Source: Tissierellia bacterium (GTDB lineage Bacteria; Bacillota; Clostridia; Tissierellales; Sedimentibacteraceae). Taken from it: a DNA stretch of 35,398 nucleotides. The translations under genes and the position numbers were made by a program. Every line of letters starts with the position of its first letter. Position 1 is the first letter of the stretch. The stretch spans positions 1 to 35,398 of the forward strand of contig DURT01000062.1 in assembly GCA_012843025.1 (NCBI GenBank), in the 5' to 3' direction. Under the pieces are notes generated by a model that saw only the letters and a list, made by a program, of their open reading frames with translations, did not search any database and was not told the DNA's origin. Shown here piece after piece: positions 1 to 7,492 of this stretch.

Positions 1-750
1 AAGTAGTAGTGGTGATATATTAAAAGATGCAGCCAAGCCTTCTCTAATAGTAACAATTCCGCTTATGTCTGAACCTGTGTTAGCATATTGGAATCCCAAA
101 AACAAATAGAATACCAAGGAAATAACATATGCAACAACAGTGGTCGGCACCATGGCCTTAATATGTGTAAAAACATCAGTTCCTGAAACAGCAGGTGCAA
201 GGTTTGTAGTGTCAGACAAAGGGGACATTTTATCACCGAAATATGCTCCTGAAATAATTGCTCCTGCAGCTAAGGGTGCCGGTACTCCTAATCCTTTAGA
301 AATACCCATAAGAGCTATACCCATTGTTCCTGCAGTTCCCCAGCTGGTTCCTGTCGCTAAGGATGTTATGGAACAAATCAGCAGTGTTGCTGCAAGGAAA
401 ACACTTGGTTTTAAAATTGCCAATCCGTAGTATATCATGGTTGGAACAACACCAGAAATTAACCAAACACCAATTAACACACCAATTATTGCCAATATAA
501 TTACAGCCTGCAGAGCCTGATATATACCGTCAAACATAGATTTTTCGATAACAGCCCATTTATAACCTATTTTAAAAGCTATCAATACTGCAAATAGTGT
601 ACCTATAAGCATTGGAATATGAGGATCCGCTCCATACTTGGCAATACCTATTGCCATTACAAATATCAAAAAGCCAAATGACAACAATGCTTCCCATAAA
701 TATGGTTTTCTTGCTTCCTTTTCTCTCTTTCCCGGTTCCAGATTCTCCAA
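1..750 (-). CDS. nhaC: NhaC-family Na+/H+ antiporter, 5' end lost by deletion, 3' end off the window
   Basis: This is the N-terminal 250 codons or so of an NhaC-type sodium/proton antiporter, an integral membrane protein that exchanges Na+ for H+. The minus-strand frame is open from 771 to the window edge. It contains the family blocks GTSWGTAGTMGIALMG, SGAYFGDKMSPLSDTTNLAP and AVSGTDVFTH, with alternating hydrophobic segments. There is no ATG before the first membrane segment: the frame begins after a TAA at 774-772, and the only reasonable initiator is TTG at 750-748, which has no ribosome binding site. The bases immediately upstream encode the Walker A motif of an NtrC-type regulator in another frame, so the native start was probably removed by a deletion. 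Only a few residues seem to be missing, so weak expression from TTG is possible, but it may be a pseudogene. Confidence 0.85.
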   Translation of the reverse strand, partial: MENLEPGKREKEARKPYLWEALLSFGFLIFVMAIGIAKYGADPHIPMLIGTLFAVLIAFKIGYKWAVIEKSMFDGIYQALQAVIILAIIGVLIGVWLISGVVPTMIYYGLAILKPSVFLAATLLICSITSLATGTSWGTAGTMGIALMGISKGLGVPAPLAAGAIISGAYFGDKMSPLSDTTNLAPAVSGTDVFTHIKAMVPTTVVAYVISLVFYLFLGFQYANTGSDISGIVTIREGLAASFNISPLLL

Positions 751-754
751 GTAT

Positions 755-1252
755 TTATATATTTGAATTGCTTAATGCAGCCTTTTCACAAACTTTTAGC
801 ATATTCTTAAATTTTGGGTTATTGCTGTCCAAAAGATAATTAAAATTATTTAACTTGTTTCTTATTGCTAAATTTCCTTTTTCTAGGGTTTTTATTTTTA
901 CAAGTTTGCTTACCTCTTTTAATAAAATTTCCGGGTCATTTCCTTTTATAAAATAACCAAAAGCTCCTAATTTCATAGCATTCACAGCACTTTCAATTGT
1001 ACCATAACCAGTAACAAGCATTACCTCACAGCTGTATTCTTGTTCTCTTATAGCTTTTAAGAGCTCTAAACCGCTCATACCTCCCATTTTTAAGTCTGTC
1101 AGCACAAGGTCAAATTCTTCTTCCTTTAATAATTCAAGACATTCTTCACCAGAGGATGCAGATTGAGTTTCATAACCCTTTTCTTCAAAAATAATTTTAT
1201 AAACTTCCGTAAATTCTTTTTCGTCATCAACTACTAGTATTTTAAAATCCAT
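755..1252 (-). pseudogene. NtrC-type response regulator, truncated at the Walker A motif
   Basis: The receiver domain is complete: acidic pair VVDDE near the N-terminus, phospho-acceptor Asp in LVLTDLKMGG, conserved Thr in LVTGYG and Lys in YFIKG. A linker and the first strand of a sigma-54-activator AAA+ domain follow, ending in AALSNSNI. A TAA stop (757-755) comes next. The same frame then reads ILGESGTGKE (754-725), the AAA+ Walker A motif, after which the homology ends and NhaC sequence begins. The rest of the AAA+ domain and the DNA-binding domain are missing. Start chosen at ATG 1252, behind AAAGGG; a GTG at 1261 is also in frame. It overlaps the end of the kinase gene by 11 bases, as a cognate pair would. 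A free receiver domain could still be made, but it could not activate sigma-54 promoters. Confidence 0.9.
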
Positions 1253-1895
1253 AATTACCACCCTTTGAGAACTTTAATTTAAATACAGTACCTTCATCAA
1301 CACGGCTATCAACAGATATTTCGCCATTTATCTTCTGTAATTGATTATAGACTATGTAAAGGCCTAATCCAGTACCTTTTCCGGTAGCTTTTGTTGTGAA
1401 GAAAGGATTAAATATTTGCTCAATATGTTCAGGTTCAATTCCTTTCCCTGTATCAGCAAAATCAATATAAAGATAGCTATCATCCAAGTAGCAGTTTATA
1501 TTTATTTCTCCTCCTTCTGAAACTACATCAATAGCATTAGAGAGCAAGTTAAGAATAACAAGTGTAAATATTTCAAGATCTATATAAAAAAATATATTAT
1601 TACAATTAATCGTTACTTTTATATTCTTTTCAGATATTTTCTTGGATTCAAAAGAAATTATTTCATTAAGCGTTTCGTATAGATTAATTTCCTTAAATTC
1701 TTGATCCTTTTTTCTTGAGAAATCAAGGAGATTCTCTACCATCTTACCTGCTCTCAAGACGGAAGATTCGATGATATTTATTGATTTATCAATTATAGGG
1801 TCATGTTGGTTAAGCTTTCCTTTAAGCACATAGCAGTAATTTCTTATTAACCCTAATGGATTCCTAATTTCATGTGCAAGGCCGGCAGCAAGTCT
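1242..1895 (-). pseudogene. Sensor histidine kinase, catalytic half only
   Basis: From about 1895 down, the frame reads RLAAGLAHEIRNPLG, the H-box with its phospho-acceptor His at 1874-1872. It continues through an N-box (NLLSNAID), G1 (DTGKGI), an F-box-like NPFFTT and G2 (GKGTGLGL) to a stop at 1242. The HisKA and HATPase_c domains are therefore complete. Upstream, the frame is closed by a TAA a few codons before the H-box. Sequence there belongs to a periplasmic binding domain in a different frame, so the sensor, the second membrane segment and any linker are gone. An internal ATG at 1829 lies after the H-box His and would give an inactive product. Family knowledge says such kinases phosphorylate the adjacent NtrC-type regulator, which is also broken here. 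Confidence 0.9.
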
Positions 1896-2404
1896 CCTGA
1901 CTGAACAGCAACTTTATGTCCTTTAAGAGTTTTGTCATTTACAATATCAACCTGATCTTTCATTTTCATTATTATAGCTCTGAAAGTATAGATTCGCTTA
2001 GAAAAATCAAAGTATTTAGATCGTTCCTGACTAGGAATAAGTTCAGTCATGTCGTATTCACCGCTAATTACACTATTAAGAGCCTCTTGCCAAACCTTAG
2101 GCACAAACTCCATATCAACTTCAAGTTCAATAGACAAAGCCGAAAGATAATCTATAACCAAACCTTTGTATTGTCCATTCTTTTTGTCCAAGAATGTAAA
2201 GGGCGGAGCATTTTCATCAGAAGCATGGTAAATAATATTTTTAGAATTCAAATATTCTCTTTCTTCTACAGTAAAATCTGCTGAATATTTAAAATACTCC
2301 AATATTGATAGATCATAAAGGGTGGTAGTATACTGGTTGGCAAGAAATATAAATAAACAAAGGATAATCAGCAGCATTACCTTAACATTTTTCTTATTAA
2401 ACAT
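1853..2404 (-). pseudogene. Sensor domain of the same kinase: signal/TM plus solute-binding lobe, truncated
   Basis: ATG 2404 is preceded by CGGAG at a good distance. The product starts with a hydrophobic segment (about residues 8-24), then a family 3 solute-binding (SBP_bac_3) domain: a strand like IIYHASDENAPPFTF, then GLVIDYLSAL, a W-EAL-S-I-G-YD block, and the second-lobe opening LKGHKVAVQSGD. Right after this the homology stops, and translation runs a few codons into the kinase H-box in the wrong frame before TAG at 1855-1853. Extracytoplasmic SBP_bac_3 domains are common amino-acid-type sensors in histidine kinases. I infer that this was the input domain of the kinase remnant downstream and that an internal deletion fused the two out of frame near 1895-1900. 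Confidence 0.85.
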
Positions 2405-2422
2405 ACCAATCTCCGATAATGT

Positions 2423-2436
2423 TGAAAACGTTTACT
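2423..2436 (+). promoter_or_regulatory. Catabolite-responsive element (cre), CcpA operator
   Basis: TGAAAACGTTTACT matches all positions of the cre consensus TGWAARCGYTWNCW. It sits just downstream of the -10 box of the minus-strand promoter, overlapping the expected start site, a position where CcpA binding represses. CcpA control of this locus is inference, and another LacI-family regulator could use the same palindrome. Confidence 0.7.
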
Positions 2437-2442
2437 AATTTT

Positions 2443-2470
2443 AGTATATATTATTTACAAAATATGTCAA
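2443..2470 (-). promoter_or_regulatory. Sigma-A promoter of the decayed kinase/regulator/antiporter locus
   Basis: Read on the minus strand, TTGACA (2470-2465) and TATACT (2448-2443) are separated by 16 bases. Transcription would start near 2436, inside the cre-like operator, and reach the ATG at 2404. Confidence 0.75.
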
Positions 2471-2560
2471 TAATATATAAGATGGATATTGGCGTTGCTT
2501 TTATTTCTTCTGAGAATTTCTAACTCAACAATTACTTGACACTGGAACACAAATTAAAAG

Positions 2561-2589
2561 TTGTAAATTAATATTTATTATGTTAGAAT
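2561..2589 (+). promoter_or_regulatory. Promoter of the TIGR03960/TIGR03936 operon
   Basis: TTGTAA (2561-2566) and TAGAAT (2584-2589) are separated by 17 bases, 38 bases before the ATG at 2627. A perfect TTGACA at 2536-2541 has no convincing -10 box at normal spacing. Confidence 0.6.
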
Positions 2590-2626
2590 GTCATAGAATT
2601 TTAGGAATTGAAGGGAAAAGAATAAT

Positions 2627-4486
2627 ATGATAGATGTAAAAAAACTTGACAGAGAGCTTTTGAAAGTTGAAAAGCCTGCCAGGTACGTAGGTAGTGAGCT
2701 TAATTCTGTTGTAAAAGATAAAGATATAGATATACGGTTTGCCTTTGCATTTCCAGATATTTATGAGGTGGGAATGTCTCATACGGGAATGCATATTCTG
2801 TATCATTTAATGAACAGTATGGAAAATGTATGGTGCGAAAGAGTATTTGCACCCTGGACAGATATGGAAGAAATAATGCGTAAGAATAACATTCCCTTGT
2901 ATGGACTGGAAAGTAAGGATGAGCTTTCGGCATTTGATTTTATTGGATTTACTCTTCAGTATGAAATGAGCTATACTAATGTTCTAAATATGTTGGAGTT
3001 AGGCGGTATTCCCATTAAATCCAAGGACAGGGGAGACAATATGCCCTTAGTTATTGCAGGAGGGCCTTGTGCTTATAATCCAGAGCCTCTTTATGAAGTA
3101 ATAGATTTATTTACCATAGGTGAGACAGAGGAACTATTGCCAGAGCTGTTGAATTTATATAATGAAGAAAAGAAAAAGGGCTATAATAAATTAAGGTTCC
3201 TTGAAAAAGCTGCCCAATTAGAGGGGGTTTATGTTCCTCAATTCTATGAAGAAGTATATAAGGTCGATGGCACAATTAAAGAAAGAAAAGTTTTAAATAA
3301 TAATGCAAAAGAAATAATTACCAAAAGAATTATAAGGGATTTAAATAAAAGCTATTATCCTGAAAAGAGCATCCTGCCCTATATAGACGTAGTCCATGAC
3401 AGGGTTGTATTGGAACTGTTCAGAGGTTGTACCAGAGGATGTCGTTTTTGCCAAGCAGGAATGGTTTATAGACCTGTTAGGGAAAGGGAATATAGTACCT
3501 TGCTTGAACAGGCAGAAAGTCTTTTAGAATCTACTGGACACAATGAAATATCCTTGACTTCTCTTAGTTCGGGTGATTATTCATGTCTTCCCGACTTAAC
3601 ATTGAAACTTTTGGAGAAGTATGAAAGCAAAAATGTGAATATTTCTTTACCATCCCTTCGATTGGATTCCATGACTTTTGATATAATAGAAAAATTGCAG
3701 GAAGTAAGAAAATCTGGTCTTACATTTGCACCAGAAGCAGGAACTCAGCGAATGAGGGATGTTATAAATAAAAACCTTACGGAGGAACAGATACTAGGAC
3801 CTGTTGAAACGGCCTTTAATTTAGGGTGGTCAACAGTTAAGTTGTACTTTATGATAGGACTTCCAGGGGAGACTATGGAAGATGTACTAGGTATCAAGGA
3901 ATTAGCTTATAAAATTAAGGATAAATTCTTCCAAAGACCGAAGGAAAAAATAAAGGGTAATTTAAAAATAAATGTAAGTGCTTCCTGTTTTGTTCCAAAG
4001 CCTTTTACACCATTTCAGTGGGTGGCTCAAGACAATATGGATGAATTCTATGAAAAGGCAAGAACTCTCCGAAGTGAAATTAAGGACAAAAAAATATCAT
4101 TCAGTTACCATGAGCCTAAGCTTAGCTACTTGGAGGCAGTCTTTGCAAGGGGAGACAGAAGATTGTCCAAGGCACTGATTAAAGCCTGGGAAAAAGGATG
4201 TCGTTTCGACGGCTGGCAGGATATGTTTGATTTTGATAAATGGATGGAAGCTTTCGAAGAAACGGGAGTTGACCCTGATTTCTTTGCATTAAGAGAAAGA
4301 GAATTAACAGAAGTTCTTCCATGGGACTTTATTAATATAGGAGTTACCAAGGAATACTTATTAAAAGAATATGAAAAAGCACTTAGTTTAACTACTACCG
4401 ACGATTGCAGACTTCAGTGCACCAACTGCGGTATTAACTATAAATTGTTAGGAGGTGCCTGTCCACATGTGCAAAATAATAAGTAA
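2627..4486 (+). CDS. TIGR03960 family B12-binding-like radical SAM protein
   Basis: A 619-residue radical SAM protein. The N-terminal ~200 residues look like a cobalamin-binding-type fold (FAFAFPDIYEVGMSHTG, then AGGPCAYNPEPL and FTIGETEELLP). The radical SAM cluster follows, with Cys268, Cys272 and Cys275 in RGCTRGCRFC binding the 4Fe-4S cluster that cleaves S-adenosylmethionine. The C-terminus carries a second Cys cluster (CRLQCTNCG and GGACPH), which could bind another metal or cluster. Length and motif order fit family TIGR03960, whose substrate I do not know. Start ATG is preceded by AAGGGA. The TIGR03936 gene downstream overlaps its end; this pair is usually adjacent in Firmicutes and often near rplU, as here, which hints at an RNA- or ribosome-related role (inference). 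Confidence 0.9.
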   Translation: MIDVKKLDRELLKVEKPARYVGSELNSVVKDKDIDIRFAFAFPDIYEVGMSHTGMHILYHLMNSMENVWCERVFAPWTDMEEIMRKNNIPLYGLESKDELSAFDFIGFTLQYEMSYTNVLNMLELGGIPIKSKDRGDNMPLVIAGGPCAYNPEPLYEVIDLFTIGETEELLPELLNLYNEEKKKGYNKLRFLEKAAQLEGVYVPQFYEEVYKVDGTIKERKVLNNNAKEIITKRIIRDLNKSYYPEKSILPYIDVVHDRVVLELFRGCTRGCRFCQAGMVYRPVREREYSTLLEQAESLLESTGHNEISLTSLSSGDYSCLPDLTLKLLEKYESKNVNISLPSLRLDSMTFDIIEKLQEVRKSGLTFAPEAGTQRMRDVINKNLTEEQILGPVETAFNLGWSTVKLYFMIGLPGETMEDVLGIKELAYKIKDKFFQRPKEKIKGNLKINVSASCFVPKPFTPFQWVAQDNMDEFYEKARTLRSEIKDKKISFSYHEPKLSYLEAVFARGDRRLSKALIKAWEKGCRFDGWQDMFDFDKWMEAFEETGVDPDFFALRERELTEVLPWDFINIGVTKEYLLKEYEKALSLTTTDDCRLQCTNCGINYKLLGGACPHVQNNK

Positions 4487-5141
4487 GTACAGTAAGACCG
4501 GTTATTTAAAATATATTTCCCACTTAGATGTATTGAGGTTTATTCAAAGGTCTATAAAGAGGGCTGGAATTAATGCCAAGTATTCGGAGGGTTTCAATCC
4601 TCAAATGAAGACATCCTTTGGTTTTCCTCTGTCCTTAGGAACTGAGAGTATAGGGGAATATTTTGAAGTAGAGCTTAATGAACCTATTGAACCGGAATTG
4701 TTCATAAAAAAAATGAACTCTGTTATGCCGAAAGAAATGCAGATTTTAAAGGCAAGTATATCGGATAATCCTGACTCAATTATGAAAAGATGTCGATACG
4801 CTCAGTATTTAATCAATATTGAAACCGATGCAGATGTGGATGAACTAAATAACTACTTCAAAGAAATGCTGGATGTAGGAGTTGTATATTTTAGGCAGAG
4901 AAAGAAAAAAAACAAGGTAATTTCAAAGGAAATTAATACAAAAGAAATGCTGAAGTATTTAAATGCGGAAAAAACGAAGGAAAATAATATTCGAATTGAA
5001 GCCTTGTTCATAACTGAAGAGACAGGAAGCATGAGAGTTGATGAGTTGCTTAAATTAATTGAAGATAAAGGGTTTGCTTTTGATTATTATAGTATAACGA
5101 AAATAGATGCCTTAGATGAAGAGATGAAGCCTTTGTTATAG
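4467..5141 (+). CDS. TIGR03936 family (DUF2344) protein, partner of the radical SAM gene
   Basis: About 224 residues. The N-terminus has the family signature FSKTG-like YSKTGYLKYISHLDVLRF, then AGINAKYSEGFNPQMKTSFG and PLSLGTESIGEYFEVEL. In other bacteria this domain is encoded next to, or fused to, TIGR03960 radical SAM proteins; its molecular role is not established. I chose ATG 4467 because GGAGG lies at 4451-4455. The in-frame GTG at 4455 overlaps that Shine-Dalgarno sequence. The gene overlaps the end of the radical SAM gene by 20 bases, which indicates translational coupling. Family assignment is solid; function is unknown. Confidence 0.88.
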   Translation: MCKIISKYSKTGYLKYISHLDVLRFIQRSIKRAGINAKYSEGFNPQMKTSFGFPLSLGTESIGEYFEVELNEPIEPELFIKKMNSVMPKEMQILKASISDNPDSIMKRCRYAQYLINIETDADVDELNNYFKEMLDVGVVYFRQRKKKNKVISKEINTKEMLKYLNAEKTKENNIRIEALFITEETGSMRVDELLKLIEDKGFAFDYYSITKIDALDEEMKPLL

Positions 5142-5142
5142 T

Positions 5143-5171
5143 GGGGAAGTGTTGTCACTTCCCCAAGTTTT
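5143..5171. terminator. Shared hairpin between convergent genes
   Basis: GGGGAAGTG (5143-5151), loop TTGT, CACTTCCCC (5156-5164): a perfect 9-bp stem, followed on the plus strand by AAGTTTT. The stem includes the stop codon and last codons of the minus-strand DUF4363 gene. It probably ends transcription from the left; its use by the right-hand gene is less certain. Confidence 0.7.
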
Positions 5172-5520
5172 CCCAGTGTTCATATGCTTCATTAAGCTCA
5201 ATAAGTGCATTAGATTTGTCCTTTGCTAATATAGCACCTCGAAGCCTTGCTATATTTTTATAAAACTCATTTATTTCATCTTTTTCCGCGCTAAATTGTA
5301 CCCTTTTTACAACTTTGTCCCAAGCCTTTGATAATAAATCTGTTTTATCCCTTGCTTCTGCCCAGTTATCATTTTCAATTTCAATTATGATGGCTTCTAT
5401 AGAAAGAGGAATATTATCGTCATAACTAAGGGAATTTTTTAGAACTTTATCGCTTAACATAGTAAGTATAAATAATGCTATAGTTAAAATCGGAATTGTT
5501 ATTACAAAAAATTTACGCAT
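5155..5520 (-). CDS. DUF4363 family membrane-anchored protein
   Basis: A 121-residue protein with one N-terminal hydrophobic segment (about residues 5-21, VITIPILTIALFILTML) and a charged, helical remainder containing W-x(2)-A/K-W patterns (NDNWAEA, SKAWDKV, YEHWENLG), as in the DUF4363 family. It is probably a signal anchor or secreted protein facing outward. The gene is preceded by AAGGAGGA and lies 9 bases after the DUF421 gene, so the two form an operon. DUF421-DUF4363 pairs recur in spore-forming Firmicutes. No biochemical role can be read from the sequence. Confidence 0.85.
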   Translation of the reverse strand: MRKFFVITIPILTIALFILTMLSDKVLKNSLSYDDNIPLSIEAIIIEIENDNWAEARDKTDLLSKAWDKVVKRVQFSAEKDEINEFYKNIARLRGAILAKDKSNALIELNEAYEHWENLGK

Positions 5521-5529
5521 AGTTCCTCC

Positions 5530-6258
5530 TTAATAAGGACCTTTATAGTCTCCTATATCAGTAATTTTTTTAATTTTATCTTTGTATTTGTCAACATAAA
5601 AAGAACCTGAAGGGTTTAAAGTTGCTAAGAAAACCTCTGAAACATCTTTAATTCCTTGTGCCTTAAGTTGATTCATGAGCCATTTTTTATCTTTATTAAG
5701 CTGTTTTAAATTTTCTTCAATTAGTATTCCATCATATATAAGTTCAGTGCTTATTCCTGATGACTTTTTGGTTATATTCATATCCTTCGGGGTTAAAGGT
5801 GCATATTCGGCTTTTTTTAGTACTGAAAGCTGTCCATTAGGCTCAATAATAGCAAAATCAACCTCATTTAAATCAAAAACATCCTTATTTCTTAAAAGTG
5901 CCATTATATCAGATACTCTGTATTTCATTTTTCTCAGTGCATTTTCCATAATCTTTCCGTTCATAATAACTATGGTCGTTTCACCCTCTATGTATTTTGC
6001 AGCATACCTCCATTTCATAGTTATAAGTTCCATTAAATAACCTAAAGTTGCCCAGCTTAGTAAACCTACCCAATGAGGCCATGCTCTGCTGGATAAGTCT
6101 GCAGTAAGTTCTGCTGCTATAGAACCGATTGTAATACCTAGTACATAATCAAAAAATGTTAATTGACTTATTTGTTGTTTACCTAATAATTTTGCAAATA
6201 TTAGGAGTGTAAAAAAACTAATTATCGATCTTACTAATACTACTAAACCTTCATTCAT
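5530..6258 (-). CDS. DUF421 (YetF-type) membrane protein
   Basis: A 242-residue protein with three hydrophobic segments in the first ~85 residues. These include the conserved LLIFAKLLGKQQISQLTFFDYVLGI-type block (quoted in part: AKLLGKQQISQLTFFDYV). A soluble domain follows, with the DUF421 patterns YIEGETTIVIMNGKI, LLRNKDVFDLNEVDFAI and a C-terminal NPSGSFYVD. B. subtilis relatives (YetF, YrbG, YdfR and others) are linked to spore membrane properties; applying that here is inference. The start ATG follows AGAGGTG. The gene is transcribed away from rplU and precedes the DUF4363 gene. Family call secure, function open. Confidence 0.88.
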   Translation of the reverse strand: MNEGLVVLVRSIISFFTLLIFAKLLGKQQISQLTFFDYVLGITIGSIAAELTADLSSRAWPHWVGLLSWATLGYLMELITMKWRYAAKYIEGETTIVIMNGKIMENALRKMKYRVSDIMALLRNKDVFDLNEVDFAIIEPNGQLSVLKKAEYAPLTPKDMNITKKSSGISTELIYDGILIEENLKQLNKDKKWLMNQLKAQGIKDVSEVFLATLNPSGSFYVDKYKDKIKKITDIGDYKGPY

Positions 6259-6369
6259 TTAGACACCTCTTAAATATTATATAATTATTCTTTAACAAGT
6301 ATTGAATTTTATTCAATAACTATATTTTATAGGTAGGTAAGATTAAGGATTATAAGTATAAAAAATAAG

Positions 6370-6398
6370 TTGACAAACGATAGGTGGTTTGATACAAT
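6370..6398 (+). promoter_or_regulatory. Promoter of the rplU operon
   Basis: TTGACA (6370-6375), 17-base spacer, TACAAT (6393-6398). It gives a transcript of about 75 nucleotides before the rplU start, holding the L21-type leader. Confidence 0.85.
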
Positions 6399-6404
6399 TT
6401 ATAT

Positions 6405-6472
6405 CTGTTAGAAGCCGCTCGGATCAGGTATTAAACGTAGGTGCCTGCAATGGCGAGACTGGGTAGAGGAGG
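6405..6472 (+). promoter_or_regulatory. L21-type ribosomal protein leader
   Basis: The region between the promoter and rplU is unusually G+C rich for this genome. It contains nested pairings CTCG (6418-6421) with CGAG (6454-6457), and CAGG (6425-6428) with CCTG (6444-6447). The conserved-looking string GGCGAGACTGGG is followed by GGAGG (6468-6472). Position and sequence resemble the Firmicutes L21 leader, through which excess L21 is thought to repress its own operon. A covariance-model match was not run. Confidence 0.7.
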
Positions 6473-6478
6473 TAAGAT

Positions 6479-6790
6479 ATGTACGCAATTATTGAAACAG
6501 GTGGAAAACAATATAGAGTTCAGGAAGGCGACGTTTTAAGAGTTGAAAAACTTGAAGTTGCTGAAGGAGAAACAGTAAAATTCGATAAAGTTTTACTTGT
6601 ATCCAATGAAGGAAATCTAAATGTTGGTAAACCATATGTTGACGGAGCAGTTGTTGAAGCTGTAGTTGAAGGCCATGGAAAAGCTAAGAAAATAATAGTT
6701 TTCAAATATAAGCCTAAAAAAGACTTCAGAAAGAAACAAGGCCATCGTCAGCCTTATACACAAATTAAAATTGAAAAGATAGTTGTATAA
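6479..6790 (+). CDS. rplU: 50S ribosomal protein L21
   Basis: A 103-residue large-subunit protein that binds 23S rRNA. It begins [18 protein letters not shown], the L21 signature, and ends with the basic block [20 protein letters not shown] followed by KIEKIVV; length is typical. The start is set by GGAGG seven bases upstream. It opens the operon rplU-prp-rpmA, which is standard for Firmicutes, and is presumably regulated through the leader just upstream. Confidence 0.98.
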   Translation: MYAIIETGGKQYRVQEGDVLRVEKLEVAEGETVKFDKVLLVSNEGNLNVGKPYVDGAVVEAVVEGHGKAKKIIVFKYKPKKDFRKKQGHRQPYTQIKIEKIVV

Positions 6791-6791
6791 T

Positions 6792-7118
6792 ATGATTAGG
6801 GTTACAATATATAAAACCAAGGATGAAATTACTGGTTTTATGGTAGAAGGACATTCCGGTTATGCTGAAGAAGGATATGATATTGTATGTTCTGCAGTAT
6901 CCATACTATCCTATACAGCATTAAACTCTTTAAACTTAGTTGCGGGAATTGCTCCTGATAATATTGATTACAGTGTTGATGAATTAGGTTTAATGAGGGT
7001 TAAGACTTCGGAAAACAATGATAAAACGGATGTAATTTACAGAAGTTTCATGATTGGAATAGATTTATTGTTGGAAGATTACGGCGATTATATTACACTT
7101 AGGTCTGAGGAGGTGTAA
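6792..7118 (+). CDS. prp: Ribosomal-processing cysteine protease Prp (YsxB family)
   Basis: A 108-residue cysteine protease that cuts the N-terminal extension from ribosomal protein L27, an essential maturation step in Firmicutes. The catalytic His21 and Cys33 are visible in [19 protein letters not shown], equivalent to His22 and Cys34 of the S. aureus enzyme. I chose ATG 6792, one base after the rplU stop, giving the usual MIRV-like N-terminus; an in-frame TTG at 6783 overlaps rplU. No strong ribosome binding site is present, so translation is probably coupled to rplU. Its substrate gene rpmA follows 2 bases later and carries the matching cleavage motif. Confidence 0.93.
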   Translation: MIRVTIYKTKDEITGFMVEGHSGYAEEGYDIVCSAVSILSYTALNSLNLVAGIAPDNIDYSVDELGLMRVKTSENNDKTDVIYRSFMIGIDLLLEDYGDYITLRSEEV

Positions 7119-7120
7119 AG

Positions 7121-7414
7121 ATGTTATTAAAATTAAACTTACAGTTATTTGCTCATAAAAAAGGTGTTGGTAGCTCCAAGAACGGTAGAGACAGCAATGC
7201 AAAGAGATTAGGAGTTAAGAGAACTGACGGTCAGTTTGTATTGGCAGGAAACATCCTTGTTAGACAGAGAGGAACTAAAATCCATCCCGGTTTGAACGTA
7301 GGTATCGGAAAAGACGATACATTGTTTGCGATGGTAGATGGAAAAGTAAAGTTTGAAAGAAAAGACAAAAAAAGAAAACAGGTTAGTGTATATCCTGTTG
7401 TATTAGAAGCATAA
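7121..7414 (+). CDS. rpmA: 50S ribosomal protein L27 with Prp-cleavable N-terminus
   Basis: A 97-residue protein of the peptidyl-transferase region. The mature part starts at [15 protein letters not shown], the L27 signature. The preceding ten residues, [10 protein letters not shown], are the Firmicutes-type extension that Prp removes between Phe10 and Ala11. The ribosome binding site is GAGGAGGTG, overlapping the end of prp. The tail of the mature N-terminus reaches the tRNA acceptor ends, so the uncut form is expected to be inactive. A hairpin with a T-tract follows and separates it from obgE. Confidence 0.98.
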   Translation: MLLKLNLQLFAHKKGVGSSKNGRDSNAKRLGVKRTDGQFVLAGNILVRQRGTKIHPGLNVGIGKDDTLFAMVDGKVKFERKDKKRKQVSVYPVVLEA

Positions 7415-7420
7415 TAACGA

Positions 7421-7450
7421 AAAAGACCTACCTTACGGTAGGTTTTCTGT
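7421..7450 (+). terminator. Terminator or attenuator after rpmA
   Basis: ACCTACC (7426-7432), loop TTAC, GGTAGGT (7437-7443), then TTT. It is flanked by an A-run upstream, so it can also be drawn as a longer A:T-extended stem. The T-tract is short, so read-through into obgE is likely. Confidence 0.75.
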
Positions 7451-7459
7451 TGTAGGAAA

Positions 7460-7475
7460 GGGGACTAAGGTCCCC
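7460..7475 (+). promoter_or_regulatory. Second hairpin immediately before the obgE ribosome binding site
   Basis: GGGGAC (7460-7465), loop TAAG, GTCCCC (7470-7475), then AAAAA and the Shine-Dalgarno GAAGGTGAG. There is no T-tract, so it is not a terminator by itself. It could protect a processed obgE mRNA 5' end or affect initiation. Confidence 0.5.
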
Positions 7476-7492
7476 AAAAAGAAGGTGAGAGA

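Noticed and set aside
140..430. A 96-codon plus-strand open frame in the nhaC region
   Set aside because: It has no ribosome binding site and lies antisense to clear NhaC motifs on the minus strand.
1242..1829. A shorter histidine kinase gene starting at the ATG at 1829
   Set aside because: This start lies after the H-box His. The frame continues upstream through the H-box, so the ATG is internal to a truncated gene.
2536..2541. Perfect TTGACA upstream of the TIGR03960 gene
   Set aside because: At 16-18 bases downstream there is no acceptable -10 box. The TTGTAA/TAGAAT pair downstream is better.
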